Positions 18,179-26,572 of a DNA stretch of 64,000 nt are shown here, piece after piece. The notes beneath the pieces were generated by a model. The model ran no database searches, was not told where the DNA came from, and saw only the letters and a list, made by a program, of their open reading frames with translations. The position numbers were made by a program, and so were the translations under genes. Within the stretch, counting starts at the first letter, position 1, and the number at the start of each line of letters is the position of its first letter. The DNA is from Desulfosporosinus sp. HMP52 (lineage in GTDB: Bacteria > Bacillota > Desulfitobacteriia > Desulfitobacteriales > Desulfitobacteriaceae): contig NZ_JMGA01000018.1 in assembly GCF_000765145.1 (NCBI RefSeq), positions 242,171-306,170 on the forward strand, given 5' to 3'.

Positions 18179-18709
18179 ATGTTTCATGCAACAACTATTG
18201 TCGCTGTGAAGAAAGGGGAACAAGTAGCTATAGCGGGTGACGGTCAAGTAACTATGGGGCAAGCGACCATTATGAAACATACGGCCCGCAAAGTTCGTCG
18301 CTTATTTCATGGGAAAGTCATTGCAGGGTTTGCCGGATCCGTTGCGGATGCATTTACTCTTTTTGATAAATTTGAGCAAAAACTCGAAGAGTATCATGGA
18401 AACCTTCAGCGTTCAGCTGTAGAGTTAGCGAAGGAATGGCGAATGGATAAAATGCTGAGGAATCTTGAAGCCTTATTACTTGTTGCCGATACCCAAAATC
18501 TTTTAATTGTATCCGGTTCAGGTGAAGTGATTGAACCAGATGATGGAATCGCAGCTATTGGGTCAGGTGGAAACTATGCGCTGGCAGCGGCGCGTGCCTT
18601 AGCTAAACATTCGGATCTACCCACATCTGTTATTGTAAAAGAAGCAATGCTAGTAGCTGCGTCTATATGTGTGTATACCAATGATCAAATAATCGTCGAA
18701 GAGTTATAG
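18179..18709 (+). CDS. hslV: ATP-dependent protease peptidase subunit HslV (ClpQ)
   Basis: 176-residue Ntn-hydrolase subunit that forms the proteolytic core of the HslUV complex in the cytoplasm. Hallmarks are [50 protein letters not shown] and [20 protein letters not shown] start at ATG 18179 rather than TTG 18173, because AAGGGGGG (18165-18172) is too close to the TTG. The catalytic Thr by homology (TTIVAV) is then residue 5. The MFHA stretch must therefore be removed, unlike Escherichia HslV, where only Met is cleaved. It precedes hslU by 5 bp between ORF ends. Confidence 0.95.
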   Translation: MFHATTIVAVKKGEQVAIAGDGQVTMGQATIMKHTARKVRRLFHGKVIAGFAGSVADAFTLFDKFEQKLEEYHGNLQRSAVELAKEWRMDKMLRNLEALLLVADTQNLLIVSGSGEVIEPDDGIAAIGSGGNYALAAARALAKHSDLPTSVIVKEAMLVAASICVYTNDQIIVEEL

Positions 18710-18720
18710 GGGGTGTGACT

Positions 18721-20109
18721 ATGGAACACTTGACTCCGCGTCAAATTGTTTTAGAATTGGATCAGTATATTATCGGACAGAATGCAGCAAAACGAGCTGT
18801 TGCCGTTGCTTTACGGAATCGTTACCGACGCTCTTGTTTGCCGGAAGATTTGCAAGAAGAAGTTATACCCAAAAACATTTTGATGATTGGCCCTACAGGT
18901 GTTGGTAAAACAGAGATTGCCAGACGGTTAGCTAAGCTCGTCAGAGCCCCCTTTATAAAGATTGAAGCAACAAAATTTACCGAAGTAGGTTATGTAGGCA
19001 GGGATGTTGAATCAATCATCAGAGATTTAGTTGAAATATCCTTACGCATGGTTAAGGTCGAGCGAATGGAACAGGTGCAGGCTCAGGCGGCGGTTAATGC
19101 CGAAAAACGCTTGCTCGAGTTACTGGTTCCGGAAAAGCGGGCCGAGAGTACATCGAGCAACCCCTTTCAAATGTTATTTGGCCAGGCATCAAACCAGGAA
19201 AAGGAACCGCAAGTGACTCCGGAAATTGAAAAAGAACGTAAGCTTGTTAAAGAGCACTTACTGCGTGGGGAGCTTGAAGAGAAGGTAATTGATATTACAG
19301 TTGAGGAAAGTACCCCTCTTGCGGATATGCTTGGTGGTAACAATAATATGATGGAGATGGGGCTTAATATCCAGGACATGATGTCCGGTATGCTCCCCAA
19401 GCGTCATAAAAAAAGAAAAGTTAACGTTCGCGAAGCGCGGAAGATTCTTATTCAGGAAGAAGCCCAAAATTTAATTGATCAAGATGAAGCTGTGCAGGAA
19501 GCAATTCGTAGAACTGAACAAGAAGGAATTGTCTTCTTAGATGAGATCGATAAAATTGCCGGACGCGAAGGTACAAGTGGAGCGGATGTTTCTAGAGGCG
19601 GAGTTCAACGTGACATTCTTCCAATCGTTGAAGGTTCGACAGTTGTCTCAAAATATGGCCCGGTTAAGACCGACCACATCTTGTTTATTGCTGCAGGAGC
19701 GTTTCACGTAAGTAAGCCTTCAGATTTAATTCCTGAGCTTCAAGGGAGATTCCCGATCCGGGTGGAACTTGAATCCTTAAGTGTTGCGGATTTCAAACGA
19801 ATTCTTACAGAGCCTCAATCATCACTGATCAAACAATACAGTGCATTATTGGGAACTGAAGGGATAAACGTCGATTTTACAGAGAATGCTATTGATGAAT
19901 TAGCAGAAGTTGCCTACAAAGTTAATTCAACCACAGAAAATATTGGAGCACGACGACTCCATACGATTGTAGAAAAGGTTCTGGAAGAGTTATCTTTTGA
20001 AGCCTCTGAACTCCCTGAAGATTATACAGTAACTATCAACAAGGAGTATGTTGAACATCGCTTAGGCGATGTCGTCAAAAACCAAGATCTGGCGCGTTAT
20101 ATTTTGTAA
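18721..20109 (+). CDS. hslU: HslU (ClpY) AAA+ unfoldase
   Basis: ATPase partner of HslV (463 residues from ATG 18721). Walker A is [18 protein letters not shown], followed by the [16 protein letters not shown] pore segment. Walker B is [12 protein letters not shown]. The intermediate I-domain (about 105-240) contains the [17 protein letters not shown] linker and the methionine-rich [19 protein letters not shown] stretch. Sensor 2 [15 protein letters not shown] is present, and the C-terminus ARYIL is the tail that docks into HslV. The GTG at 18715 is an alternative start, but the AGGGGG site fits the ATG better. Confidence 0.96.
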   Translation: MEHLTPRQIVLELDQYIIGQNAAKRAVAVALRNRYRRSCLPEDLQEEVIPKNILMIGPTGVGKTEIARRLAKLVRAPFIKIEATKFTEVGYVGRDVESIIRDLVEISLRMVKVERMEQVQAQAAVNAEKRLLELLVPEKRAESTSSNPFQMLFGQASNQEKEPQVTPEIEKERKLVKEHLLRGELEEKVIDITVEESTPLADMLGGNNNMMEMGLNIQDMMSGMLPKRHKKRKVNVREARKILIQEEAQNLIDQDEAVQEAIRRTEQEGIVFLDEIDKIAGREGTSGADVSRGGVQRDILPIVEGSTVVSKYGPVKTDHILFIAAGAFHVSKPSDLIPELQGRFPIRVELESLSVADFKRILTEPQSSLIKQYSALLGTEGINVDFTENAIDELAEVAYKVNSTTENIGARRLHTIVEKVLEELSFEASELPEDYTVTINKEYVEHRLGDVVKNQDLARYIL

Positions 20110-20155
20110 AATTCGACTAAACTATGACCTTAAAAGATAAAGGGGGATATTTAAC

Positions 20156-20947
20156 ATGGTGACTTTATTAGAAAAAACAAGAACTATTAATAAATTAATT
20201 CAAAGGGCTGCTGGTAATCCAGTAGATTTTGAGGAAATGGCCAAAGTATTAAGGCAGGCTGTAACGGCCAACTGTTACATTGTAGGACGACGTGGAAAAA
20301 TCCTTGGTTACAGCTTTATGGATGGTTTTGCTTGCGGAATCATGGAAGACATTGTTGTTCATAGCGAGCGGTTTCCGGAAAGCTACAATGAAGGTTTAAT
20401 GAAGATTACCGGAACAACGACAAATACTACTCAAGTTGCTAATGGCTGTATTTTTAATAGCACCGAATCCTGTGGATTTACCAATAAATTGACCACAACT
20501 GTACCGATTTTAGGTGGCGGAGAGCGTGTAGGGACACTAGTACTTGCTAAATATGATGTGGAGTTTAATGAAGATGATTTAGTGCTTGCTGAATATGGAG
20601 CAACTGTCGTTGGTATGGAGATTTTACGTGTGAAGGCAGAACGTGCTGAAGAAGAGGCGCGTAAAAAAGCTGCTGTGCAAATCGCAGTAGGAACCTTGTC
20701 GTATTCTGAACTAGAAGCAGTTGAGCATATCTTTGCCGAATTAGGAGGCGGAGAAGGTCTTTTGGTCGCCAGCAAAATTGCTGATCGTGTAGGAATCACT
20801 CGTTCCGTAATTGTTAACGCTCTGAGAAAATTTGAATCTGCCGGAGTCATCGAGTCAAAATCTTTAGGGATGAAAGGAACTTATATTCGCGTTCTTAACG
20901 ATTACTTACTTGATGAATTGGAAAAACACACTAAGCACATGAAGTAA
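20156..20947 (+). CDS. codY: global GTP/branched-chain amino acid sensing repressor CodY
   Basis: 263-residue CodY, a repressor of nutrient-limitation genes activated by GTP and isoleucine/valine. The N-terminal GAF domain contains [15 protein letters not shown] and [20 protein letters not shown] central linker carries a helix of about 30 residues ([20 protein letters not shown]). The C-terminal winged helix has [20 protein letters not shown] and [13 protein letters not shown] strong AAGGGGGAT ribosome site precedes the ATG. It follows hslU as in Bacillus. The classical CodY box was not obvious in front of neighbouring operons, so its local targets are unknown. Confidence 0.97.
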   Translation: MVTLLEKTRTINKLIQRAAGNPVDFEEMAKVLRQAVTANCYIVGRRGKILGYSFMDGFACGIMEDIVVHSERFPESYNEGLMKITGTTTNTTQVANGCIFNSTESCGFTNKLTTTVPILGGGERVGTLVLAKYDVEFNEDDLVLAEYGATVVGMEILRVKAERAEEEARKKAAVQIAVGTLSYSELEAVEHIFAELGGGEGLLVASKIADRVGITRSVIVNALRKFESAGVIESKSLGMKGTYIRVLNDYLLDELEKHTKHMK

Positions 20948-20995
20948 AGTTCCACAGCAATCTACACCAGCCAGTATTCTTTAGGAGGTGTTACG

Positions 20996-21463
20996 ATGGA
21001 AGAACATGATGAGGAACAACATGATTATGTTTACCAACTGAAGCCCCTTATTGTACCGGGCCTTGTGTTTCTTATTCTGTATCCCTTGATTATTGGGGGT
21101 ATACACACTTTTAGTAAGTTGCCTCCTTTAGAGCTTCGAGTGCTGATTGGAATCTATGCTGTTGCAGTACTCGGTATTATAACCTTGTGGGTATTTGGAA
21201 AGAGCAAACATGTTATTATTGATAAGGGGCAAATTATCTTTCAATCCTTACTTGGAGAACGTGTTTTGGAGCCACAAGATATTAGACGAGTTGCCTTTTA
21301 TTTTGATGATAAAGGTCAAGAGATCGCTCAGATACGGACAGGCCAGGACTTATATTATGTGAGCGAATTCTATTTCCCCTTTCCTGAACTTATGAGTGAT
21401 TTGGAGATCTTTATCCAGAAATATGATATCCGGTCAAATCTTTCCAGGCATGCTGCCTGCTAA
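20996..21463 (+). CDS. two-helix membrane protein with a PH-like cytoplasmic domain, unknown function
   Basis: 155 residues. An acidic N-terminus (EEHDEEQHDY) is followed by two membrane helices (about 17-36 LIVPGLVFLILYPLIIGGIH and 47-66 VLIGIYAVAVLGIITLWVFG). The C-terminal beta-rich region (about 70-145, HVIIDKGQIIFQSLLGERVL then IRRVAFYFD) looks like a bacterial PH-type fold. The TTAGGAGGTG ribosome site is strong. It lies 48 bp after codY and may be read with it. I do not recognise a named family. Confidence 0.7.
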   Translation: MEEHDEEQHDYVYQLKPLIVPGLVFLILYPLIIGGIHTFSKLPPLELRVLIGIYAVAVLGIITLWVFGKSKHVIIDKGQIIFQSLLGERVLEPQDIRRVAFYFDDKGQEIAQIRTGQDLYYVSEFYFPFPELMSDLEIFIQKYDIRSNLSRHAAC

Positions 21464-21495
21464 CTTAGACAACACCAAAACATTAATGGATATCG

Positions 21496-21524
21496 TTGCA
21501 ATGAAAAAGGGAATATGTTAAGCT
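21496..21524 (+). promoter_or_regulatory. candidate extended -10 promoter for rpsB
   Basis: TTGCAA (21496-21501), a 17-bp spacer and TAAGCT (21519-21524), with TG at 21516-21517 giving a TGnTA extended -10. Transcription would start near 21531, exactly where the structured leader begins. Confidence 0.5.
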
Positions 21525-21530
21525 AGTAAC

Positions 21531-21613
21531 AGTGTGATTTAATGACACACGCAGTGGGATGAAAGTATCAGTTCCTTGTCGGGAGGCAAGGGGTACTTTG
21601 AGATGAACCTGCG
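21531..21613 (+). ncRNA. structured 5' leader of rpsB, candidate S2 autoregulatory element
   Basis: Several short stems can be read off the sequence. GTGTG (21532-21536) pairs with CACAC (21546-21550). An outer CGCAG (21550-21554) with CTGCG (21609-21613) encloses AAAGTA (21562-21567) with TACTTT (21594-21599), which encloses CCTTG (21574-21578) with CAAGG (21587-21591). The nested order and purine-rich internal loops (GGGATG, GAGATGAAC) resemble ribosomal-protein leaders that bind S2. Recognition is by position and folding only. Confidence 0.55.
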
Positions 21614-21646
21614 GTGGACAAAACAAAAAGAGAGTAGGTATTTAAA

Positions 21647-22372
21647 ATGGCTGTAATTTCAATGAAACAATTACTGGAAGCGGGTGTTCACTTTGGACAC
21701 CAAACTCGTCGCTGGAATCCGAAGATGGCACGTTATATTTTTACTGAGCGTAATGGAATTTACATTATTGACCTGCAAAAGACCGTTAAAAAAGTAGATG
21801 AGGCTTATAACTTTGTACGGAATCTTGCCACTGAAGGCGGTACCATGCTGTTTGTAGGTACCAAGAAACAAGCACAAGAATCAGTTAAAGAAGAAGCTGC
21901 ACGTTGTGGCATGTACTTTGTTAATGAGCGGTGGCTCGGTGGAATGTTGACTAACTTCCAAACTATTCAAAAACGTGTAGATCGTTTGCGTGTTTTAGAG
22001 CGTATGGAGGCTGAAGGCGTTTTTGAAGTGCTTACGAAAAAGGAAGTTTCAGCACTGCGTCACGAGATGGAAAAATTGGAGCGCTTCTTGGGTGGTATCA
22101 AAAACATGAAGAAACTCCCGGATGCTCTGTTTATTGTAGATCCTCGTAAAGAGCGTATTGCTGTTGCAGAAGCACGCCGTTTGAATATTCCTATCGTAGC
22201 AATTGTTGATACTAACTGTGACCCAGATGAAATTGATGTTGTTATTCCTGCAAATGATGATGCTATTCGCGCAGTCAAGCTGTTAACAGCTAAAATGGCT
22301 GATGCTATCATTGAAGGACAACAAGGCAATGAAGAGGAAGCTGAAGAAGCCGGAGAAGCTGCTGAAGCATAA
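21647..22372 (+). CDS. rpsB: 30S ribosomal protein S2
   Basis: 241-residue S2. The start [20 protein letters not shown] is the family signature, followed by [28 protein letters not shown] and [15 protein letters not shown], with [15 protein letters not shown] and [13 protein letters not shown] later. The last 15 residues are acidic and alanine-rich. It is the first gene of the rpsB-tsf-pyrH-frr group and is preceded by a folded leader. AGAGTAGG is a modest ribosome site. Confidence 0.98.
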   Translation: MAVISMKQLLEAGVHFGHQTRRWNPKMARYIFTERNGIYIIDLQKTVKKVDEAYNFVRNLATEGGTMLFVGTKKQAQESVKEEAARCGMYFVNERWLGGMLTNFQTIQKRVDRLRVLERMEAEGVFEVLTKKEVSALRHEMEKLERFLGGIKNMKKLPDALFIVDPRKERIAVAEARRLNIPIVAIVDTNCDPDEIDVVIPANDDAIRAVKLLTAKMADAIIEGQQGNEEEAEEAGEAAEA

Positions 22373-22388
22373 GTCAAGTATTATTGAA

Positions 22389-22424
22389 ATGCGAGGTTCG
22401 AAGTTCGAAGTTCGAACCTCGCAT
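22389..22424. repeat. palindromic heptad repeat between rpsB and tsf
   Basis: Four exact 7-mers in register (GAGGTTC, GAAGTTC, GAAGTTC, GAACCTC at 22393-22420) form a palindrome with perfect 14-bp arms (22389-22402 and 22411-22424). It belongs to the same degenerate GAAC/TTCG heptad family found near 24.85, 24.96, 29.0, 56.6 and 61.55 kb. It could also act as a processing or attenuation hairpin between the two genes. Confidence 0.75.
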
Positions 22425-22492
22425 GTTTGATATTACTTACAACTTATTCGATATAACATTTACTTAAAGCGTTTGGCTTTGTAGAAAACACA

Positions 22493-22498
22493 TATAAT
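22493..22498 (+). promoter_or_regulatory. candidate -10 element of a tsf promoter
   Basis: A perfect TATAAT lies 86 bp upstream of tsf. The -35 region is poor (TTTGGC, 15-bp spacing). The resulting leader contains a CATCGA/TCGATG inverted pair. It suggests tsf has its own promoter in addition to read-through from rpsB. Confidence 0.4.
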
Positions 22499-22583
22499 AT
22501 AGTTGGCGTTAAACATCGAGTGTTGAGATAAAATCGATGATCGTCCCTCGCGTTTTGCGCCTCGAAAATAGGAGGTTAAAACA

Positions 22584-23237
22584 ATGGCAGAAGTAACTGC
22601 AGCTCTAGTTAAAGAACTCAGAGAACGTACTGGTGCAGGCATGATGGATTGTAAAAAGGCACTGACAGAATGTGGTTGTGAATTGGAAAGGGCTTGTGAC
22701 TATCTCCGTGAAAAAGGACTTGCTGCAGCAGCGAAGAAGGGTGCACGTGTTGCGGCAGAAGGATTAATTGAAGCTTATATTCATGGTGGCGGACGGATCG
22801 GTGTACTTTTAGAAGTGAACTGTGAGACTGATTTTGTGGCTCGCGGAGACGAATTTAAGACATTGGTTCGCGATATTGGCATGCACATTGCGGCTGCAAA
22901 TCCACAATACTTAAACAAAGAAGAAGTTCCGGCAGACGTGCTCCAACATGAAAGAGATATTTTGAAGGCTCAAGCTCTTAATGAAGGTAAACCGGAAAAA
23001 ATCATTGAAAAAATGGTAGAAGGTCGAATTGAAAAGTTCTATAAAGAAGTATGTTTATTAGAACAAGCTTTTGTCAAAGATCCAGATAAGAGCATTAAAG
23101 ATCTAGTTCTAGATAAGACAGCTAAGATCGGTGAACGTATTGTCATTCGTCGCTTCACTCGTTATGAGTTGGGTGCAGGTATCGAAAAACGGCAAGATGA
23201 CTTCGCAGCTGAGGTAATGAAAGAGTTAAATCGATAA
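22584..23237 (+). CDS. tsf: translation elongation factor Ts
   Basis: 217-residue guanine nucleotide exchange factor for EF-Tu. The N-terminal UBA-like helix bundle [20 protein letters not shown] is followed by [20 protein letters not shown] and the core [19 protein letters not shown]. It is of the short type (about 215 residues rather than about 290), common in clostridial lineages, with a single core subdomain ([18 protein letters not shown]). The AGGAGG site is well placed. Confidence 0.97.
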   Translation: MAEVTAALVKELRERTGAGMMDCKKALTECGCELERACDYLREKGLAAAAKKGARVAAEGLIEAYIHGGGRIGVLLEVNCETDFVARGDEFKTLVRDIGMHIAAANPQYLNKEEVPADVLQHERDILKAQALNEGKPEKIIEKMVEGRIEKFYKEVCLLEQAFVKDPDKSIKDLVLDKTAKIGERIVIRRFTRYELGAGIEKRQDDFAAEVMKELNR

Positions 23238-23256
23238 TTGACATAATTAGCAATCT

Positions 23257-23282
23257 AGAGAACACCCTGGTGTTCTCTTTTT
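23257..23282 (+). terminator. intrinsic terminator after tsf
   Basis: AGAGAACA (23257-23264) pairs with TGTTCTCT (23271-23278) around a CCCTGG loop, followed directly by a T-run (23278-23282). Confidence 0.85.
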
Positions 23283-23335
23283 GAAATATTCTAAAATGAA
23301 AATAAAGATAGAAATAGAATAATGGGGGTTAATCC

Positions 23336-24058
23336 ATGGAAAAACCACGGTATAAACGAGTTGTCCTTAAGATAAGCGGGGAAGCGCTGGCAGGGAATCA
23401 AGGATTTGGCCTTCAACATGATATGCTGGTTTCCGTAGCGGAGCAAGTCGCTGAAATCCGAGACATGGGGGTTGAAGTCAGCCTGGTTGTTGGCGGGGGA
23501 AACTTATGGCGTGGTATTACAGGTAGCGCACAAGGAATGGATCGCTCTCAAGCTGATTACATGGGTATGCTGGCAACAGTGATGAATGCCTTGGCTTTAC
23601 AGGACGCTCTGGAAAAAGCAGGATCAGATACCCGGGTTCTATCCGCTATTGAAATGCGACAGGTGGCTGAACCATATATTCGCCGGCGAGCCATACGACA
23701 TCTGGAAAAAGGGCGGATTGTGATTTTTGCAGCCGGAACCGGTAACCCTTACTTCTCAACGGATACTACGGCAGCATTAAGAGCAGCGGAAATTGAGGCT
23801 GAAGTGATTTTAATGGCTAAACGGGTTGATGGAGTATATGATTCTGATCCAATGAAAAATCCAGATGCTCAAAGATTTGAGAAATTGAGCTATTTAGATG
23901 TACTCAGTAGAGGTCTTGGGGTAATGGATTCCACGGCTACATCACTATGCATGGATAATAATATACCGGTTATTGTTTTTGACCTTACCAAACAAGGTAA
24001 TATTCGTCGAGTTCTTATGGGTGAATCGATCGGAACATATGTTGGGAGGGATAGTTAA
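23336..24058 (+). CDS. pyrH: UMP kinase
   Basis: 240-residue hexameric UMP kinase of the amino acid kinase fold, converting UMP to UDP. The motifs are [58 protein letters not shown] and VDGVYDSDP. It begins 98 bp after tsf behind the terminator, with a GGGGGTT ribosome site, so it likely has its own promoter in the AT-rich gap. Its stop overlaps the frr start by one base. Confidence 0.97.
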   Translation: MEKPRYKRVVLKISGEALAGNQGFGLQHDMLVSVAEQVAEIRDMGVEVSLVVGGGNLWRGITGSAQGMDRSQADYMGMLATVMNALALQDALEKAGSDTRVLSAIEMRQVAEPYIRRRAIRHLEKGRIVIFAAGTGNPYFSTDTTAALRAAEIEAEVILMAKRVDGVYDSDPMKNPDAQRFEKLSYLDVLSRGLGVMDSTATSLCMDNNIPVIVFDLTKQGNIRRVLMGESIGTYVGRDS

Positions 24059-24615
24059 TGATTTCTGAGGTTATTAAAGACGCTAACGAGCGAATGCACA
24101 AAGGGGTTGATGCATTGCGCAGGGAATACACCACAATACGAGCAGGCCGGGCTAACCCGAGTGTCTTGGATAAGGTAATGGTCGAATATTATGGCGCTCC
24201 TACTCCGATTAATCAACTTGCCAATATTTCTACTCCCGAAGCCAGAATGTTGCTGATTCAGCCTTGGGACAGAACGGTTTTACCGGCAATTGAAAAGGGA
24301 ATTATGAAATCGGATTTGGGCCTTAATCCCTCCAGTGATGGAAATGTTATACGTCTAATGATACCTCAACTGACTGCCGAGAGAAGAACGGAATTGGTAA
24401 AGACCGTTAAGAAGAAGGCAGAAGAAGCCCGGGTTGCCGTACGTAATGTACGTCGGGATGTTAATGATCAGTTGAAAAAGTTAGAGAAGGATCATGAAGC
24501 TTCTGAAGATGAAGTTAAACGTGCTCAAGAAGAGGTACAGAAGATTACTGATAAAATTATTAAAGAGATAGACCGCGTCATGGAAACAAAAGAAAGTGAA
24601 ATCGTAGAAGTATGA
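24058..24615 (+). CDS. frr: ribosome recycling factor
   Basis: 185-residue RRF, which splits post-termination ribosomes together with EF-G. The two-domain sequence shows [43 protein letters not shown] split across the hinge, and the long helical C-terminus [16 protein letters not shown]. The ATG overlaps the pyrH stop (TAATG), so translation is coupled. Confidence 0.98.
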   Translation: MISEVIKDANERMHKGVDALRREYTTIRAGRANPSVLDKVMVEYYGAPTPINQLANISTPEARMLLIQPWDRTVLPAIEKGIMKSDLGLNPSSDGNVIRLMIPQLTAERRTELVKTVKKKAEEARVAVRNVRRDVNDQLKKLEKDHEASEDEVKRAQEEVQKITDKIIKEIDRVMETKESEIVEV

Positions 24616-24824
24616 GTGAGTCTTGGCTCGGTCGAGATTGGAATGAGGTCAAACCCGAAATTGAGAGGTTAGCGAAACCTTACGCTTTCCAAATCACACG
24701 TCCTCATGGTAATATAGAATCGTGGGGAAACTACCGAGTTGTTCGAATCAGAGAGTTTTGTGACCATCTGGATTTCGTATTAGCACATGAGAATTTCTCG
24801 ATTAGACAGACATTGACCCCCTAA
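24612..24824 (+). CDS. small 70-residue protein coupled to frr, unknown
   Basis: [20 protein letters not shown] then [20 protein letters not shown]. The ATG overlaps the frr stop by 4 bp (ATGA), so it is probably translated by coupling. It has no signal peptide or membrane helix. The mixed-charge pattern and N-terminal tryptophans suggest a small folded domain. I do not recognise the family. Its last codons (RQTLTP and stop) lie inside the left arm of the downstream hairpin, so the coding sequence and hairpin overlap. Confidence 0.65.
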   Translation: MSESWLGRDWNEVKPEIERLAKPYAFQITRPHGNIESWGNYRVVRIREFCDHLDFVLAHENFSIRQTLTP

Positions 24825-24843
24825 GATTAAGGGGGTCAATGTC
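24809..24843 (+). terminator. strong hairpin at the 3' end of the pyrH-frr operon
   Basis: A perfect 14-bp stem (24809-24822 with 24830-24843) has a 7-nt loop and a five-G/C core. It overlaps the end of the small ORF. No T-run follows (GTAATTCG), so it may be a 3'-end stabiliser rather than a true terminator. Confidence 0.6.
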
Positions 24844-24847
24844 GTAA

Positions 24848-24875
24848 TTCGAGGTTCGTAGTTCGTGGATCGAAA
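24848..24875. repeat. heptad repeat copy (TTCGNNG orientation)
   Basis: Four in-phase 7-mers: TTCGAGG, TTCGTAG, TTCGTGG, ATCGAAA. The 24 bases 24853-24876 match the reverse complement of 29012-29035 at 23 positions. Together with the next copy (24960-24990) it forms an inverted pair flanking about 85 bp upstream of uppS. Confidence 0.75.
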
Positions 24876-24959
24876 GACCTTGAATGGGGTGATCTGCTTT
24901 AAGAAGCGGGACGAAATTTTTTATTTAGGACGTAGTATAAGAGTATTGCTTCAAAATAT

Positions 24960-24990
24960 GAACCACGAACAACGAATATCGAAGGACGAG
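24960..24990. repeat. heptad repeat copy (GAACNAC orientation) before uppS
   Basis: In-phase 7-mers GAACCAC, GAACAAC, GAATATC, GAAGGAC. It ends 12 bp before the uppS ATG, just upstream of the TTAGGGG ribosome site. It is complementary in 15 of 17 bases to part of the copy at 24855-24871. Confidence 0.75.
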
Positions 24991-25002
24991 TTAGGGGTGT
25001 AA

Positions 25003-25770
25003 ATGATGTGGCTCAAGGCTTGGAAACAAAACAAAGAAAATTCCATTGACCAGATTGCCCTCGAACGTCTTCCTCGCCATGTTGCCATAATCATGGATGG
25101 GAATGGGCGGTGGGCTAAAAAGCGTGGGCTTCCCCGATCAATGGGACATCGGGCGGGAGTCGAGGCTTTACGGAAGATTGTGAAGACCTGTTCCAACTTA
25201 GGAATTAAGGTTTTGACAGTCTATGCATTTTCTACGGAAAACTGGAGTAGGCCAAAGGATGAAGTCGGTGTTCTTATGACTCTTCTTACAGAATACTTAA
25301 GGAAAGAACTGCAAGAACTTCATCATAATAATGTAGTTATTCGGGCTATAGGGGGTATTTCAGCTCTGCCTTCGGAAGCGCAGAAGGAGTTAGAAAACTC
25401 AATTAAACGTACTCAAAATAATTCGGGCCTTATACTTAATATTGCCTTAAACTATGGTGGACGATCAGAAATTATAGATGCTGTCAAAAAAATAAGTAAC
25501 GAAGTCTTAAATCAGAAACAGAAAATAGAAGACATTAACGAAAAATCCATGAGTGATGCACTTTTTACAAAGGGCTTGCCTGATCCTGATTTAATGATTC
25601 GGACTTCAGGAGAGATGAGGCTAAGCAATTTCTTGCTCTGGCAGTTAGCGTATACTGAAATTGTAGTTACCGAGGAGCTTTGGCCCGATTTCGGGGAAAA
25701 GTCATTACTTGATGCAATTAAAGCGTACCAACAACGGGATCGCCGCTTTGGTGGAATACATACAGATTGA
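25003..25770 (+). CDS. uppS: undecaprenyl diphosphate synthase (cis-isoprenyl transferase)
   Basis: 255-residue enzyme making the C55 lipid carrier for wall synthesis. Motifs: HVAIIMDGNGRWAKKRGLPR with the catalytic Asp, GHRAGVEAL, YAFSTENWSRP, then DPDLMIRTSGEMRLSNFLLW and the terminal YQQRDRRFGGI. The start is one of two adjacent ATG codons (25003, 25006) after TTAGGGGTG. It leads the uppS-cdsA-ytvI-dxr-rseP-ispG-proS run. Confidence 0.97.
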   Translation: MMWLKAWKQNKENSIDQIALERLPRHVAIIMDGNGRWAKKRGLPRSMGHRAGVEALRKIVKTCSNLGIKVLTVYAFSTENWSRPKDEVGVLMTLLTEYLRKELQELHHNNVVIRAIGGISALPSEAQKELENSIKRTQNNSGLILNIALNYGGRSEIIDAVKKISNEVLNQKQKIEDINEKSMSDALFTKGLPDPDLMIRTSGEMRLSNFLLWQLAYTEIVVTEELWPDFGEKSLLDAIKAYQQRDRRFGGIHTD

Positions 25771-25779
25771 GGATAGTAC

Positions 25780-26562
25780 ATGTTTAAACGAACCATGAGT
25801 GCACTTATCGGTGCGCCAATATTACTGGGGTTAATATATTTGGGGGGATCTTATACAGCATTTCTGATAGCTGTGTTGACATTCCTGGCCTTGCGAGAAT
25901 ATTTACAAATTGGTGTTCAGATGGGAGTAGCCCCTTGGTATATACAAACTTCTACAGCCACTGCTGTATGGCTGACTAGTTTATTCATTGGTAGGGAAGA
26001 ATGGATAATGGCGGCCCTTATATTTTGGTTTCTTATTTGCCTGGGACGCCTTGCCTTAACATATCCTAAGACTCAGCTCACTGAAGCAAATTTTAATTTA
26101 TTAGCGGTTCTTTATGCAGTAGTCATGCTGTCTCACCTCTACTTGCTTCGGCAACTTCCGAGAGGAATAGAGTGGACAATGCTTACAATCTTTTTGGTAT
26201 GGGCTACAGATACTGGTGCATATCTTATAGGGAGACAATTTGGGAAACATCTTTTAGCTCCTAATGTAAGCCCCAAAAAAACTATAGAAGGTTCAATTGG
26301 AGGCTTGGCCTTCAGTGTCATTGTAGCCCTTGTCAGCTGGAACATAATCGGAGGAGCACCTTGGCATATCTATATAGTCATAGGCGTAATAATTGGAATT
26401 AGCGCTCAAATTGGAGATCTATTTGAATCAGCCTTGAAACGCAGTGCAGGAGTTAAAGATTCTGGGAACCTTATACCAGGGCATGGGGGGATTTTAGATC
26501 GTTTTGATAGTCTTATATTTGCCTTACCATTGGTATACTATGGAATAATATTGCTGTCATGA
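25780..26562 (+). CDS. cdsA: phosphatidate cytidylyltransferase
   Basis: 260-residue integral membrane enzyme producing CDP-diacylglycerol from phosphatidate and CTP. It has multiple hydrophobic helices. The C-terminal CDS signature is seen in SPKKTIEGSIGG and IGDLFESALKRSAGVKDSGN, followed by LIPGHGGILDRFDSLIF. Spacing is 9 bp after uppS with a GAGGATA ribosome site. Confidence 0.96.
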   Translation: MFKRTMSALIGAPILLGLIYLGGSYTAFLIAVLTFLALREYLQIGVQMGVAPWYIQTSTATAVWLTSLFIGREEWIMAALIFWFLICLGRLALTYPKTQLTEANFNLLAVLYAVVMLSHLYLLRQLPRGIEWTMLTIFLVWATDTGAYLIGRQFGKHLLAPNVSPKKTIEGSIGGLAFSVIVALVSWNIIGGAPWHIYIVIGVIIGISAQIGDLFESALKRSAGVKDSGNLIPGHGGILDRFDSLIFALPLVYYGIILLS

Positions 26563-26572
26563 GGTGAAAGTA

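Noticed and set aside
20431..20850. 139-residue minus-strand ORF inside codY
   Set aside because: Serine/threonine/alanine-rich shadow frame without a ribosome site, antisense to a certain gene.
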